Shown piece by piece: positions 1-12,270 of a stretch of DNA of 64,000 nt. Source of the DNA: Rostrohypoxylon terebratum (Eukaryota > Ascomycota > Sordariomycetes > Xylariales > Hypoxylaceae). How positions within the stretch are numbered: position 1 is the stretch's first letter; each line of letters opens with the position of its first letter. The position numbers and the translations under genes are program-made. The notes beneath the pieces are model-generated. The model did not search any database. It had not been told where the DNA came from and saw nothing but the letters and a program-made list of their open reading frames with translations. The DNA is taken from contig MU385965.1 in NCBI GenBank assembly GCA_022497145.1, positions 1-64,000 of the forward strand, read 5' to 3'.

Positions 1-170
1 ACTCTGAGGAGGAGAGGAATCAAGGACCTTAGCACCCTTGAGAATTATTATTGAATTGATACCACATCCAAGCCCTACATAGCCCTTGTCACAAGGTTCG
101 TCACAGAGTACTGATACAAACAAAGACGCATCTTGTCCCAGGCGAGGATTTCAGCGAACGATGCAGGATC

Positions 171-684
171 ATGAAAAACATCCTATGTCAGTATCTCTGG
201 AATCGGGATTTTGACAGTAGCCGAGACCGCTGGATCTCGTACCGTGCCACCTTTGCTTACCTTCATCGCACCTGTTACTTCCTCCTCGGCCATGGCCAAT
301 CTACGAGCAACGAGGTTCCGACACTTTGGTATAAATGGACAGGCGAATCACTGTAAGGAACCAACTCACCCGCTCTAACTAGAATCTTCCGTCTAACTGT
401 AAAACAGCATAGTCATTGAACAACCCATACCCCATCAAATACGTGCCGAATTAAAGCGTCGACCGTTTTACCAACTAGAACCTCGCCATGTGACAAAGAC
501 TGGTGCTTCTTTAGATGCCGCTAGTAAACGTCAGATAATTCGCACGAGGCTTCGCTCGAATATGAAAACCCCAAAAGGCGAGATCGAGTTCCTTAAAACT
601 CCTGACCAAGCCAAGTTACTTAAGGAGGAGGTCGACCCCATGTTCTGGAAACAGATTGATGATCTCTTGGCAGATAAGACGTAG
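171..684 (+). CDS. Small two-exon hypothetical protein (152 aa, possibly 5' partial)
   Basis: Exon 1 runs 171-352 and exon 2 408-684. The 55-nt intron starts GTAAGG, ends ACAG and holds a CTAAC branch sequence. The junction is phase 2 and gives 153 codons including stop. The product is basic and hydrophilic with a Lys/Arg-rich C-terminal half, a short helical-looking tail (FLKTPDQAKLLKEEVDPMFW) and no obvious signal peptide. I do not recognise the family. The frame stays open upstream of the ATG at 171 to about position 60, so a further 5' exon before the window is possible. It lies just upstream of a decayed retrotransposon, so it could be an uncharacterised host gene or a domesticated fragment. 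Confidence 0.5.
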
Positions 685-779
685 TGTGTTTGAAAGCCTA
701 CTTTCTAAGCTTACCAATCGCACTTATACACCTATCGACTTGTAAATGTTACTAATGATAATATTCGATGGGTCTCTAT

Positions 780-1370
780 AAGCTGAATAAGCTGTACGTC
801 ATGATTCGAAGCGGGGACGAATGGCAGGCGGGCGATCTTGAGCTGAGTGACCGTGGCGAGCTGACAAGGGAATTGGGACTTTCATGGAAGGACGACAGGT
901 GACGACACGCATGAAGGACACCCCCACAAAGCCGCGCCCGCTCAAATGCGGGCTCCCACAGGGCTCCCAAATATCTTCGATCCTCTTTATGCTCTCTATG
1001 GCCCCCCTGTTCCTCAGGGGATCCCCCGAAAAACGGTTCGGCCCTGCTGGTGATGTCGCCCTCTTGGAGGTTGGCAAGTCAACCACAGAGACCACGTCTG
1101 CTCTGAGACGCCATATACCGGGGAGCAGAAAACGCCATCTTTTTTCGGACGGATTTAAGATAAAGGGAAACGCGGCTGGAAGGGGTATTGTGGCTATTTA
1201 GTGCAATTGGGAAGTCCATTACACATATGTTCACCTGCCTAAAGCCGACATGTTCATCGCAGAAGCCGCTGGAGCCGTGATAGGGGCTTTATGGTTCTTC
1301 AGTATGGCACGGTTTAGAAGGTACGGCGGTAATCAAGGGCCGCCTACTTCGCACTAAGGTTCACTATTCC
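780..1370 (+). pseudogene. Decayed non-LTR (LINE) retrotransposon fragment, reverse-transcriptase region
   Basis: The translation at 884-1201 contains the reverse-transcriptase fingers/palm signature CGLPQGSQISSILFML, followed by MAPLF. The place where a Y-A-D-D active site is expected, before VALL, reads PAGD. This is the pattern of Tad/I-type fungal LINE polymerases, with the catalytic Asp pair degraded. Further downstream, in another frame near 1209-1330, there is a stretch ending in A-E-A-A-G-A-V that resembles the RNase H region of such elements. Frames change and stop codons intervene, so the copy is dead. No poly-A tail, target-site duplication or ORF1 is visible. Confidence 0.75.
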
Positions 1371-1457
1371 ATAGCACATTTACGTCTCTCAAGGAAAAAA
1401 GGAGAGAGTTCATTAAGTTAGGTTTGTATAAAGGTGAGAAGATTAGTGGTGGGACCA

Positions 1458-3814
1458 TCAGATGCCCGAATCATCCTGAAACGGGCCGTTGGGGTTCCAG
1501 TGGTTGTTCGGGTCCGAAACCCATTTGTTCCAATTATCGCATACTCTTGTCGGCTCCTTAAGCCTTTCTTCTGTCATCATCTTTACCAAATCCTTTTGGC
1601 GCTCCAGAATCTGTATAGATAAGCCGCTCGACGCGTGCCAGGCAATGTGGCAATGGAACACCCAAGCGCCGGGATTGTCGGCCTTGAAGGCAACGACGAG
1701 ATATCCTCCGGCCGGCAGTAGTGCTACATCTCGTCGTGGCGGGTTGTCAAATTTGAAGGTCACGTTCCCCTGTTGCAGGTCTGCGGAGTTGTTACCTTGT
1801 GCAAGGAGAGCAAAGTCGTGGCCATGGAGATGTAGCTGTGAGAGGTTAGACCAATGTATTTCAGGATCTACAAGAAAAAAATCTTTGAACTTACTGGGTG
1901 TGCAGCTGAAACGAAAAATTTGTCAGAAGGAACGCCATTATTAGAGGGGGCTGTGATGACAATGTAGACCCATCTTTCCGGATCGTTCGGGTCACTATCT
2001 GTGGTATTGTCGGACACTATCACGTAATCTGGGTTCCACGTTGTGTTCTCCAGATTCATTATGGTCGGGTTTGAAAAGTTCAGCCACAGAGGGTTCGCCC
2101 CGAATGACCAGAAAGCGAAGTTGTCTCCTTGAGCCGGTCTGCCCTTGGCATTCTGCAATCCAATATCAAAAGGCCCTTCGCTGAAGTTGACCTTCGGAAC
2201 ATCCCACCTGAGGATGGGCTCTAGCTTTGTGTAATTTTCGTCGCGACAAGCTAGGGAGTAATCGTCTCTAAAAGTGGTGGGCACATTTGTGCTACTGGAA
2301 TTGTATCGAAGGATACCCTGCCGCTCATCCGGTTCGTTCCCATTCTCGAATCCCTTACACCCATCTGCTGCCACTGTGCGTATCCAGTAGTTCCCGTCAG
2401 CTGATGCAGGAAGCGTGTCAGTGTTAGTGGGAATGGCATTCAAAACGACGTGGTATCTTTGGCCTATCGAACGAAACGAAGATTAGTAATCATATATGTT
2501 GGATACAAATTCGATTGATAGCATCAACTTACCAATGCCTATGACGATATGCGTCGTGTTGAACGGAGTAATCGGAACAAAATCTGAGGACATAACTGTG
2601 AGGTTGTGGTTATCGATGCTGAAGATCCAAGTCGTGTCAACGGACGTATTGATGATCCGTAGTATGTATTTCTTGCCCTAATGTCTAGTGGTTAATGAAT
2701 TGTTACTCCTGATGTAATTATTCGGTCCTTACCTGCTCTACTGTCATGTTATACCTCTCTGTTGGAAAGCTACCAGCGTAGTTACCTACGAATGCCTAGT
2801 AAGTAAAGAAGATAACTACATGCATAAATAATAGAGAAAATATAGGAACATACCAACTCCATTGATCAGTACACCATTCATCTTGGGAGGGGATGGTTTG
2901 CCCGTGAGTTCTCTCTGCCATGCCTGGAACGCACTCGCATGACTCCAGTCGGTGATTAGGATGGGGTTTCTGCCCTCATCAAAGTTTGACGACGATGGTC
3001 CGAAGATCGTGATAGGTCCAGCTAGGCCGTCTGCATACTGCAGAGAGTAGTGAGAGTGGTACCACGAAGAACCATATTGCACTGCTTTGAAGGTATACCT
3101 GCAGCAACAAGAGTTAATAACCCCTATAGATAATACTAGAAAGGGGGGAAGAAGTTTGGATGTGACATACGTGTAGTTGTCCTGGGGGGCAATAGGACAC
3201 TGCGTGACACCATTGACACCATCCATTTCCATAGTTCCATTCTGTCTAATACCATGCCAGTGAATCGTTGTGCCATTATACTTGAGACTATTCTTAATGG
3301 TGACCTTTATAGTGTCTCCCCAGCAAGCCTTGAGCCAGGGTCCAGGATATGTTTGATTGAAGACTTTTCCGTCAGGATTAAAGACACCGTCGCCGTTGAT
3401 GGGCATCTCGTCAACATCAAGATAATACTATGACGACGTCGATTCAGTAGGGGCTCATAATTACTATGCGATGTAACCACTTACTTCTCGTGTAATGCCT
3501 TCAGGGGCTATATTCTCATAGTCTGTATAGATGTCGAATGTTTGTCCGGTTGTGGGATTCTTGATCCAACATGAGCGGTCCTCTGCTGTTGTACATTTCT
3601 CCCAGCCAGACCCGAGCGCCGGGTATTCACAGGTGAAATTCTCACCCGAGTCTGGGCCATTAGGAGCCGGGAACTTGAGGTAGTCTTTTCCACCATTGAT
3701 TTTACCTAGTGAGAGGACAGCCTGGTTCGAACCATCGTTCACAAGATGGAATGGCAAGGTAAAGATAGCGGTGACAGAAACAACAACAGCTTTACAAGCA
3801 TCGTAGAAACTCAT
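1458..3814 (-). CDS. Laccase (multicopper oxidase), secreted asco-laccase, 658 aa
   Basis: Seven exons on the minus strand: 3814-3485, 3427-3171, 3098-2854, 2785-2733, 2677-2533, 2463-1895 and 1835-1458. The six introns are 55-72 nt, all GT..AG, and the exons sum to 659 codons. The predicted enzyme oxidises phenols with one-electron steps and reduces O2 to water. All copper motifs are present: HWHG at residues 166-169, HSH at 210-212, HPLHLHGHDF around 532-541 and HCHIAWH at 594-600, with Cys595 for T1 copper and Leu605 at the axial position. The chain ends in DSGI, matching the C-terminal plug of ascomycete laccases. The ATG at 3814 starts a hydrophobic signal-like N-terminus; the open frame further upstream has no ATG. 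Many N-x-S/T sites fit secretion. Gene intact. Confidence 0.93.
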
Positions 3815-5935
3815 ATTGGCTTGCTTTATTGGCGGGGTACGTTTGAAGGGAAGCTTGGAGCATAGATCCAAATATTCGAAGGATCGATGAGCTCGGGGAG
3901 ACACGTAGATAAATCCAAACTCATCTATAAACGGTTCTATCTTCTTTGAAACCCACTGCGCTTACCACTAAATCAAAGGGAGGGGGGTCGGATCGCGACA
4001 CAGTGATGGCTTGGGTGGCTTGAGAGAACTTTGTTGGAGTCTAGCCCTGAGAGGAGATTGGACAAAGAGCGTCTTCCGCATGTATCCATATCATAGTAAC
4101 GTCGCCATTTTTTACTCCTTTAGCTAGGCCTCGTGGAAGTGCGGATAGCCGATGCCAGCCAGTGGAGACAACCATCACATCACTCCTCGCCGAGTGACGG
4201 CAAGTGTACTCGAGGCCGGGCCATTTCTCGGCGCACCATCCGTTCTCCATCAGAGCTGAAAAGGTAGTTCTTTTGCGGAAAGGAGGTAAGCGAACGGCGG
4301 TGAACTTCACTGATAGGATACAACGTGTAATTGAATAGGATACTAAGTAGCGATCTGACGTTGGAAGTTAAGAGAAAGTCCATCACGCCACTGACGTTGA
4401 GAATGTATCACGAAATCTGTGTAACTAACAAAGCAGATGAGCCACCTTCGGGGCTGGGAATGTAAGCCCTAATAGTAAGCCGAAGTAGCCTTCGGATGAG
4501 GTCGTCCGGCTTAATTGGAAGAATCTCGTCTATTGTGCCGTACCCGCGAAATTTTCAAAAGCACCTGACACAAAATGACTGAACTGGTCATTTTATGCAT
4601 GATTATTAAAATAACTATAGCCAAGGCATTATAGTCGTCTTGTATTATGTGAGGATACTTGGACTCGTGTATATATGCGATGTTCGCTGTTTAGGACTTA
4701 CCGTCAGATTTCATCTGTTGTAGAACGCTTACGTTTTTTCCTGGTGTGCTCAACATAATAACCGCAGCATCTGCGTGGTGGAAATGTATTGGCTCAGCTG
4801 CAAAAACGCATTAATAACTCACCAAGGATCGAGATGTTACTCGAAAACTTCGTAAACGATTAAACTTAGCTGTGTAATTGTGAATATCTGCTAAAATTAG
4901 CCGTCAGGTGGTGAGAATTGGTGTAGATACGCCGACCTGTCACAAAATGCTGCTAGTGCGAATATTGATGCCAGTTTGAGATACATTAGACGTCGGCCCT
5001 CTTAAAAGGGACAGTACTATAGTAAGCTTCCACTTCATTTGTATGTACCCATGTTTTTTTTTCAGGAATCATGACGTTTTTAAAAAATTCAAGAATGTCG
5101 TCTATGAGAACGTCGGAACAAAACCGCCCCTGAAACCGGCATAACACAAAGGCCTTTTTCCAAGGAGCTCTTGTAGTGTTGTAATACCTAACCAATAATA
5201 TTCATCGATGCTGTGTTTCGGTCTCTTTTCAGTAATCTTGTCTGCGTATCCTGGCAACCAATATTAACGACTTCTCATGTCAGTGGTAGTCGTGTCCTTG
5301 TGGCATTCTAGTAGATCACCCCCACCCTTGGTCTGGTGGAAAATTGTCCCAAGCTGACGAGCCGCGTTTTGTGGTGACTGAAACTCGTGTCTCTGATCAC
5401 CTAGCTGAGACTTTATTGAGCTAGTCCCAGTCCAGAGTTGAGCAGGTACCTAGCCGAATCAATTAATACTAGAAAAAGGCAAAAACGACTATTACCTACC
5501 CACGTTGTCTCGGTTGTCGTAGTTTGATGGAACACACCCTCGGCGCACTAGTGTGGAACTGTGGGGTTGAGAAGCGATGACATTGTTGTGCGAATACCTT
5601 ATAATGCGGAGAATGAATATGTCGTACGCGTGGGAAATGCTTTACTATAATACGTCAAAACAAAAGGACGGCCATCTAATAGTCATTTGGTGCTCACCCC
5701 TGATTATCCGCTAGCCCTGTCGGAACTCAGGATAACTAGGTAGCTATCTATCACAAAATATACTTCCAATATATTCCCTTGTCTGCTATCAGTTAGATTA
5801 ATACTTTACTTGATGATTAGTGGGTGAGCTACTTATTGGGAGAGGTTGCGAAGGCGTCGAAGAGTCATTGAGAGATGAATGGTTTAACTACCTACATAGT
5901 AGGTATGTAGTCATTCGTCTTAGGACATCTATCTT
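3815..5935. other. Intergenic, no supported gene
   Basis: About 2.1 kb upstream of the laccase. Only short open frames occur, none with recognisable motifs or convincing splice structure. A perfect 8-bp inverted repeat (AAAATGAC / GTCATTTT, 7-nt loop) lies at 4572-4594. The proximal part presumably contains the laccase promoter, but I see no clear TATA element. Confidence 0.5.
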
Positions 5936-6682
5936 CTAAACGAACTTATTGGCGGGATAAAGTGCCGAAGTAAACAGAGCCGTGGTCAGGGCCGGATCGG
6001 TACAGATATGCATACCACCAGCAGAGATCTCTGCGCCGTCGCATAAGTGCAGATCTGGAAAAGAAAAAGTGATGTATAGCTTACGTAGCGGCGTAGGTAA
6101 TATTGGGGACACAAGTCTATCTAAATCTTCCAGCCTGAAACTATGTCTTTCCGTAAGGATGATGGAAGGCACTACATATGCTGGACTTTCTATAGCACGC
6201 GGATAGCTGGTTAATTACTGAAAACAGAGGCCGGTGGGCTTACCTTTGAACGGGAAGATCAGCATTTCTTTCATTTAAAGATCGAGCAAGTGGCTTGCGT
6301 TGAGGTATAGCTTACCCAATTTCCCCTCTTCGGTACGACAGGGAGACGCGAAGCTCCGTAATGGATGGTATGAATTATTACATCGGTGTTTGTTTCCATG
6401 AGAAAATCAAGGGGTCGCTCGTATCTCTCTGTCAACTGTCAAATCATCCCAGTCCTATGTCGTGAGATTAGATCAGTTAAATCAGTTAAAGCGAGGTAAC
6501 CTAGCCACCTTCAGATTTCCAGAGCAGGCTTCTTTAAAAATATTTAGTTTAGAACTTGGAGAGAATGTATTACTCCGTTGGATATGTCTATATGCAGAAG
6601 GCAAAGACCCCTGAAAAGTGTCACGGAGCAGAAGAGAATGGTGATGAAACAGCTTGCCACGACCTATCGAAAGCCGTAACAC
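5936..6682 (-). pseudogene. Fragmentary coding region, unidentified
   Basis: Three blocks on the minus strand read like pieces of one gene: 6682-6482 (ends KLNIFKEACSGNLKVARL, loosely ankyrin-like), about 6440-6330 (contains RPLDFLMETNTDVIIH and IHYGASRLPVV), and 6172-5936 (contains ILPTPLRKLYITFSFPDLHL and a stop at 5936). Between the blocks the frames shift and stops appear, and I could not join them with canonical introns. No start is evident. It may be a decayed gene or a badly eroded multi-exon gene. The family is not recognised. Confidence 0.35.
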
Positions 6683-7173
6683 TCTATTCCACTATCTGAG
6701 CTATTTCGACTCGTCCACTAATCGTTATATTTAGGTTGCGTGTTTTGTCCAGAATGTCTTATACAGCTACCTATCTACCTAGGTTAGATATTTTCTCTTA
6801 CAACTAGTGCTTCCCGATATCTCTAAATCATGAACTATTTCTAAGAAAGAAATCTGAACTGCCATTTCTACCACTATTGAAATCGTTAAGCTTTTACTTA
6901 GATATATCTGAGATCGGTCTGTCATATCAGACGGACATCAGCTACGATCAGACGAACGTCCCATCACATTATACTCAATCTAGGCTACGCAGAAAACCTT
7001 CAATTTAATATGTCCTAATTGCATAGGTACGTCGAAAAGGATCCTGTCCTAATACTGTTGTGTGATCATCCACTGCTAAGTATTAATAAGCCATTAGGTA
7101 ATCATAAAATATGAATAGTCCAAGCCGATTATATGTTTTCATCCTTGCTAATGGGTTATCTGATAAACGTGGC

Positions 7174-9159
7174 TTATTTGACCAGTTCCCATTCTTCTCC
7201 ATGCCCCTTTCCCACCATCGAGATCAAAGAACTGTGATCAGAATACTCGTTATCCGGGCTCACTGAAGGGGCTGTAACATCACCTCCCCCATAGGAGCTC
7301 AAGAAGGAGCCCTTCAAATCATTGTAAAAGAATATGTTTGTGTGAATGCCATTCACTTGAACGCTGGTGCAGCGCTCGTTGCTGATGTTTACAGCGTTGA
7401 ACTGCTTATCCCCGAGTGCAACAACGGAGACGAGGTCCTTTCCTACTATGACGGTACCATCTTCCTCTCCTCCGATATCGAAACGAAAACGGGAACGGTA
7501 CTTGGTTGATGCAGCCAGAGAGCCTGTGGAGTTTACCCACCAGAACAGGCTGGGCTTGCTCTTGGACCGGATGAAGAAGCTGTTAACTTCCAGTCAATAT
7601 TTTTGTACGAATTTTTTCAAATTTGTAGCGATGTTACTCATGTCTGTCCACTTCGAACGTCAGTTCGTTCTTGGTGAGGGAATAAAGACAGAATTCGGCA
7701 ATCCCTATCATTGAGGAGAGTGAACATGATTCGGGAGGTAAATTCCGGAGCAGCATCATATGGATATCCTTGCGAGTAGGTGTAGAAGTCAGGCGAGAGA
7801 CGCTTATATCCTATGTCTTTCTTGGAAATTACTCGCCACCACTCATCGATTGTATCGGCATCAGGAGCTGCAAGAATATAGCGCCACGTAGGTTCATGAG
7901 TGGTCTGTGTACTTGGATCTTAGACGCTTATGAAACTTTAGGGAAATATTGTAATTTGGCATGACTCACATTTTTTACGAATGCGTAGAACACCATTTTT
8001 ACTGCTGACCGAAGGAAAGGTAAGATAGAGGAAGCCTTGAGAGTGTGAATGTGGTTTAGAATTGTGTGGGTTGAAAATTTCTCTGTATTAGTAGATATCA
8101 ACGCATACAAAGATTCATTTCAACTAAGATTCGAGCATACTTTTCAGATAAATGGCGAAAACTGATCATCCATCTTCATTTCGGCCCAAAGCAATGATGT
8201 CGAGAACTTCTGTTTAGGTATGGACGAACAATGACAAAACTAGCGAAGTATGCATATTAATAACGCGATTGGCCGGCAGCGATTCTTGAGGGCCAAGGAC
8301 CAAGTGACACATGGTAAAGTGCAGTTGAAAAAGTACGAAAAGGTAGGTTTCAACTACATTCAGCTTCAATAGAAGTAATACATTCCCGCTTGCGACCGAG
8401 GTTCTTTCCACAGTTCATCTCTATGTACGTACCAACTATGGCGCAGGACCCTACTCTGCGCGTGAATCTTTACTGAAATAGAATATCAACAAGGCCTCAT
8501 GCAAATTTGTCTGCTCACTCAGGCAGTCGGGTCAACTGAGCAACATCAGCACTTGCTCACTATGTCATGTACGCCTTAGAAGTAGAGGTGGTCTTACTGG
8601 TTTGCGCATCAGGTGTCGACGCAGAATATTGTCTGCCCAAGTCTCGAGGACTAGGTATCCTGTCAAAAGGATGCGCTGGAAAGATCAACCGAAGTATCCA
8701 CTCATCTTTTTGTTATGTTTACCTATCACTTGAAAGCCGACGTTGAGATCTCAGTCTTTCCAAGGTGACTTAGATGCTTTCGAAGTTGATGGCGACTTGA
8801 TTGGGACAACTGAAGTTTAAATCTGAAAAGCACAATTGCGTAGGGATATCGAAACGCGCTTAGTAATAAATGACAAATCACTGCTCATCATGGGATGATT
8901 ACTCAAAGCTTAACCTAGTCATTACATCAGATATTACATAACCAAGATCCGTGTAGTCAGCAAACTGATTTAACCGAAGTTCATCCGCGTACGTAATACG
9001 TCTTCCGTCGCGGTATCCTAATGTGCTTGATGTGACGTAAACCTTCCATTTCAACTTAGAATCTCCAACATGGATCAGTCGACGCAAAGGAACTCTACGA
9101 AAGGCCACGCGAGGACGAAATCGGGTGTGAAATGTGAGTAGACTATCAAATACATACAC
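7174..9159 (-). pseudogene. Decayed multi-exon gene, unidentified, minus strand
   Basis: Successive minus-strand blocks read as protein: 9159-8899 (contains KWKVYVTSSTLGYRDGRRI), about 8750-8590 (DLNVGFQVIG joined by a GTAAAC..ACAG intron to YLVLETWADNILRRH), 8110-7970, 7904-7638 (contains WRYILAAPDADTIDEWWRVI) and 7579-7174 (contains FFIRSKSKPSLFWWV and FRFDIGGEEDGTVIVG). The intron 7969-7905 (GTGAGT..ACAG) keeps the frame. The block before 7637 ends in an in-frame TGA next to the donor, and another stop precedes the DLNVGF block. I read it as a gene inactivated by point mutations. The C-terminal part is beta-rich and lectin-like in feel, but I do not assign a family. Confidence 0.4.
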
Positions 9160-9445
9160 TTTTTACTCATTACATCTTTTTCCAATTTTGATATATATGT
9201 ACCTGATCAAATGTGTATGCTTTGAACGGACTTTCGGCAATTGCGATGGACGATCGATAGGCTATGACGGGCGATTTCCGTTGCCATCTCAATGTAAAGA
9301 GTGCTGATTGCAGGTGCTACCAACCTTTTGCAATGCCGTAACCCCCACGTCCTTGTCGATCCTGCTATCTTCACTCCTCTCACTCACTGTATCCCTCTCC
9401 TTTTCACATGGATCTTCCAATAACGAAGACGAAAATGAAATCGCA

Positions 9446-10946
9446 ATGTCTTTCACTAACGTGTTCCGAACCTTAGCCACGCGGCCTAGGTCCTCTACCA
9501 AAGGACCCCTCGACGCAGATGAGTAAGCTTAGTCATCGCCACCTTGCACCACTCTTACTTACATAAGTACGGCATGGCTGACTTAGTAATCACAGTGGCA
9601 CCGTCGCTGGCGCAGCGGCTGGGCCCGTCGCATCTCCCATCCCCAGCCAAGCCGCGCGCTTCAGCAGCGCGCAAGCGGCTAGCCCGCGGAGCAGCCTAAA
9701 CCTATCTCGGGCCTCTCCGGCGCCTCGCTCGCCGGCTCCGCGGTCCCCGGCCCTAACCGCAAACGCAGTAAAGGACTTCTCCTTCCTGTTACGGCCGGAG
9801 ATATACCACCAGCTCTCCCCCCTCTCAGTCCCCTCCCCCTTCCGCAACCCCTCCCTCCAGCCCGCGCCAGAGACCCCGATCCCAGCACTGCTATCGCAGG
9901 GCCACTTCCGCGGCGCCGCCATCGCCGCCACGCAAGCCCTGACCTCGAGCCCCGTCTCCGCCGTCGCGGCCGCCGCCCACCCGCCCGCGGACCCCGCGGA
10001 CCCCGCGCGCGTCTTCGAGCTGCTGTACACGCGCCTCGCGTGTCTGTGTCTGATCGACGCCACGGCGCTCGCGGCCCAGGAGGCCAAGGCCCTCGAGGAC
10101 CTGAACTCGGCTTTTTACCTCGACCCGCTTACGGGCGTGCACTTGGTGCCTTGGGAGTTGAGGGTGCTGGGGGTTAGGCTGCAGGCTATTGGGTTTGGGG
10201 ACCCGAGGAGGGCGGTTATGAGTTATTATGAGTTGGCGAGGGAGGCGAGGGCGCAGGTTGCGAAGGCGGGGAAGGCGGGGGATGGGGAGGGGAGGGTGTG
10301 GAGGGAGAGGTTGGCGGAGCTGGGGGTTAAGGTTGCGGGGGCGCTGATTGAGATGGATGATCTGGATGGCGCGGCGGAGCATCTGGCTACGCTTGGGGAT
10401 GCGGATGTCGGTGGTGGTGATGGGAAGGGACGGCTAGCTATGAGTCGGGCGCTTTTGTGGTTGCATCTGGGCGATGTGGAGGCTGCGAGACGCTGTGTTA
10501 GGAGTACAGACGACGAGGCCGAGACGACGAGTGAGAGGATTGTCAACGCGTTGGCCGATATGGCGGATGGTGAGTACAAGACAGCATTGGAGGAGTGGCT
10601 GTCGTTGAAGAGCACTATGGAGGATAATGGTCAACATGATGAGATGGTCGGTGTCAACCTGGCCGTGTGCCTTCTCTACACGGGCAAAATGGCCGAGGTA
10701 AGTAATCAATTCCTAGGTACCATATGTTGTTTGCTATGAGCTAACAAATACTAGGCCAGGGAAGTCTTGGAAGGCTTGGTTGATGCAGGCGATACATCTC
10801 ACACCCTGCTCTTCAACCTTACAACCATGTACGAGCTCTGCACTGACAGACACAAGAACTTAAAGATGAAGTTGGCGGAGCGGGTCGCTTCTAAGAAGCC
10901 CTCGCAATTGGGATGGGAGAAGACGAACGCGGATTTCAAATTGTAG
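9446..10946 (+). CDS. TRAPP complex subunit, TRAPPC12-like (456 aa)
   Basis: Three exons: 9446-9522, 9596-10697 and 10755-10946. Introns are 73 and 57 nt, GT..AG, and the sum is exactly 457 codons. TRAPP complexes are membrane tethers and Rab GEFs in ER-Golgi and Golgi traffic; TRAPPC12 is a TPR-like subunit of the TRAPPIII-type complex. Visible here are a Ser/Pro/Ala-rich N-terminal linker (about residues 25-80), a FSFLLRPEIYHQL segment where the folded part begins, an alpha-helical repeat region, and the family-typical C-terminus with VNLAVCLLYTGKMAEAR, YELCTD and a final GWEKTNADFKL. The GC-rich N-terminal third produces long antisense open frames that are not genes. Confidence 0.88.
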
Positions 10947-11578
10947 ACTTGCTTACATAATCACATAATTACCTATGCATTGTTGGGACATATCATATTA
11001 GGTTTACAAATTGCACTGATGAGAGTTTATCATTTTTTTTTTGTGTAAGGGATTCAAATAACAGATAGGTATCCAGTACTCAGGTAATTACATTTACATC
11101 GACTGTTGTTGTGTTGTTTTTGGTATGACTCTGGTTATCCTGGGTCCCTTCCGACTCCGATCGGGTGGAACTCCAGTTGCGCCCGCATCCCCTGAACGTG
11201 AACACGTTCTTCGTCGTAATTTTCATCGTCGTAGTCTTCGCTACTACGTAGCCTCGCCCCTGTGGTTCATCTCGAGTGTCATCGAGAATACCTATGACAC
11301 CCCGCTTTTAGCAAGTCTTTCCGTACAGCTTCCACTCCATATGGTAGGAGGGGTAGCCAGACCACCTCCAGAAGGCGTCAGCGAGACCAGCTCAACTGAC
11401 GCCCCCTTCTGCGGACATGTTATTCGTAGCCACTCCCGAAAACACAACTGACGGCGATTCCCCTCGGAAACCTGGGTCTAGGGCGCGCACCGAGACCAGC
11501 TCGGCTGTACCCGCATGCGAGATCCGGCGTCCAGCGCCCGTCGAAATCATATCTGCCTCTCCGGCAGTTCCGTTCCAA

Positions 11579-11612
11579 GCCGCAGATGTGGCAGACGCCA
11601 CCGGCCTGCGGC
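11579..11612. repeat. Nested hairpin of the array
   Basis: Outer 7-bp stem GCCGCAG (11579-11585) with CTGCGGC (11606-11612); inner 5-bp stem GTGGC (11588-11592) with GCCAC (11597-11601) around AGAC. Directly upstream is a further small stem, CTGCC (11553-11557) with GGCAG (11563-11567). Confidence 0.7.
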
Positions 11613-11666
11613 ATGCACCTCCGCATCCGACGGAGACCAGCTCCGCCAGCCATAGGTGACGTCTGA

Positions 11667-11697
11667 GGCTGCAGCGGAGACCAGCTCCGCTGCAGCC
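11667..11697. repeat. 13-bp perfect hairpin with ACCAG loop
   Basis: Left arm GGCTGCAGCGGAG (11667-11679), loop ACCAG (11680-11684), right arm CTCCGCTGCAGCC (11685-11697). This is the longest perfect stem of the array. Confidence 0.9.
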
Positions 11698-12171
11698 CGC
11701 CCGGAGAGCCCGGGTCATGGGGCACGCACCGCTTTCCAGAGCTCGAAAGGTGGCGAGACCTTCTTTGGCGAAGCCGTAATTACTAGACGATGTATCGGTC
11801 GCCTCTAGAGGCAACTGGGAGACCTTGTTAGCGGGTGTTACGTTGTAGGATTTGATTAGAGCGATTATTTGGGGGGACCTACACTCGCGTCCGGTCGCTA
11901 TATCAAATTCACCGTTTCTCAAGAGCGACGGCTAGCCACTTTATGCATTTAGAATGGAGGAGACCAGCTCCCCCATCCGTCATGCATCCAGTGAGCTCTC
12001 ATCTCACACCCTGGGGGGGTAATGTTTCTCAGCGCCATTTATAATGCGCCGGAATCTAAGAAGTAGAGTTGGCCTACCCGCTGGCCAGCAGCAGGCAAAG
12101 TTGCGCACCCAGTACATTGTTGGTTTCTAGTTCTGAGCGTTGCCGTATAGCACAGGCAACAGCCCCTTCTC

Positions 12172-12190
12172 CGGCAATGTGCCATTGCCG
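12172..12190. repeat. 8-bp perfect hairpin with TGC loop
   Basis: CGGCAATG (12172-12179), loop TGC, CATTGCCG (12183-12190), followed immediately by CCAG. It shows that not every unit of the array carries CCAG inside the loop. Confidence 0.8.
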
Positions 12191-12270
12191 CCAGTACGCA
12201 GCCGATATGACCGTTTGTTGCCATACCGGAAGCAGCATCTAGCCGTGGTTCCAGCCACGACACCCGGCAA

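Noticed and set aside
4572..4594. Isolated 8-bp hairpin AAAATGAC / GTCATTTT
   Set aside because: Perfect, but a single A/T-rich short hairpin in 2 kb is expected by chance, and it has no gene context.
9590..10709. Antisense frames of 90-165 aa opposite the TRAPPC12-like gene
   Set aside because: They mirror the GC-rich codons of a well-supported sense gene and have Ala/Arg/Pro-rich compositions without motifs.
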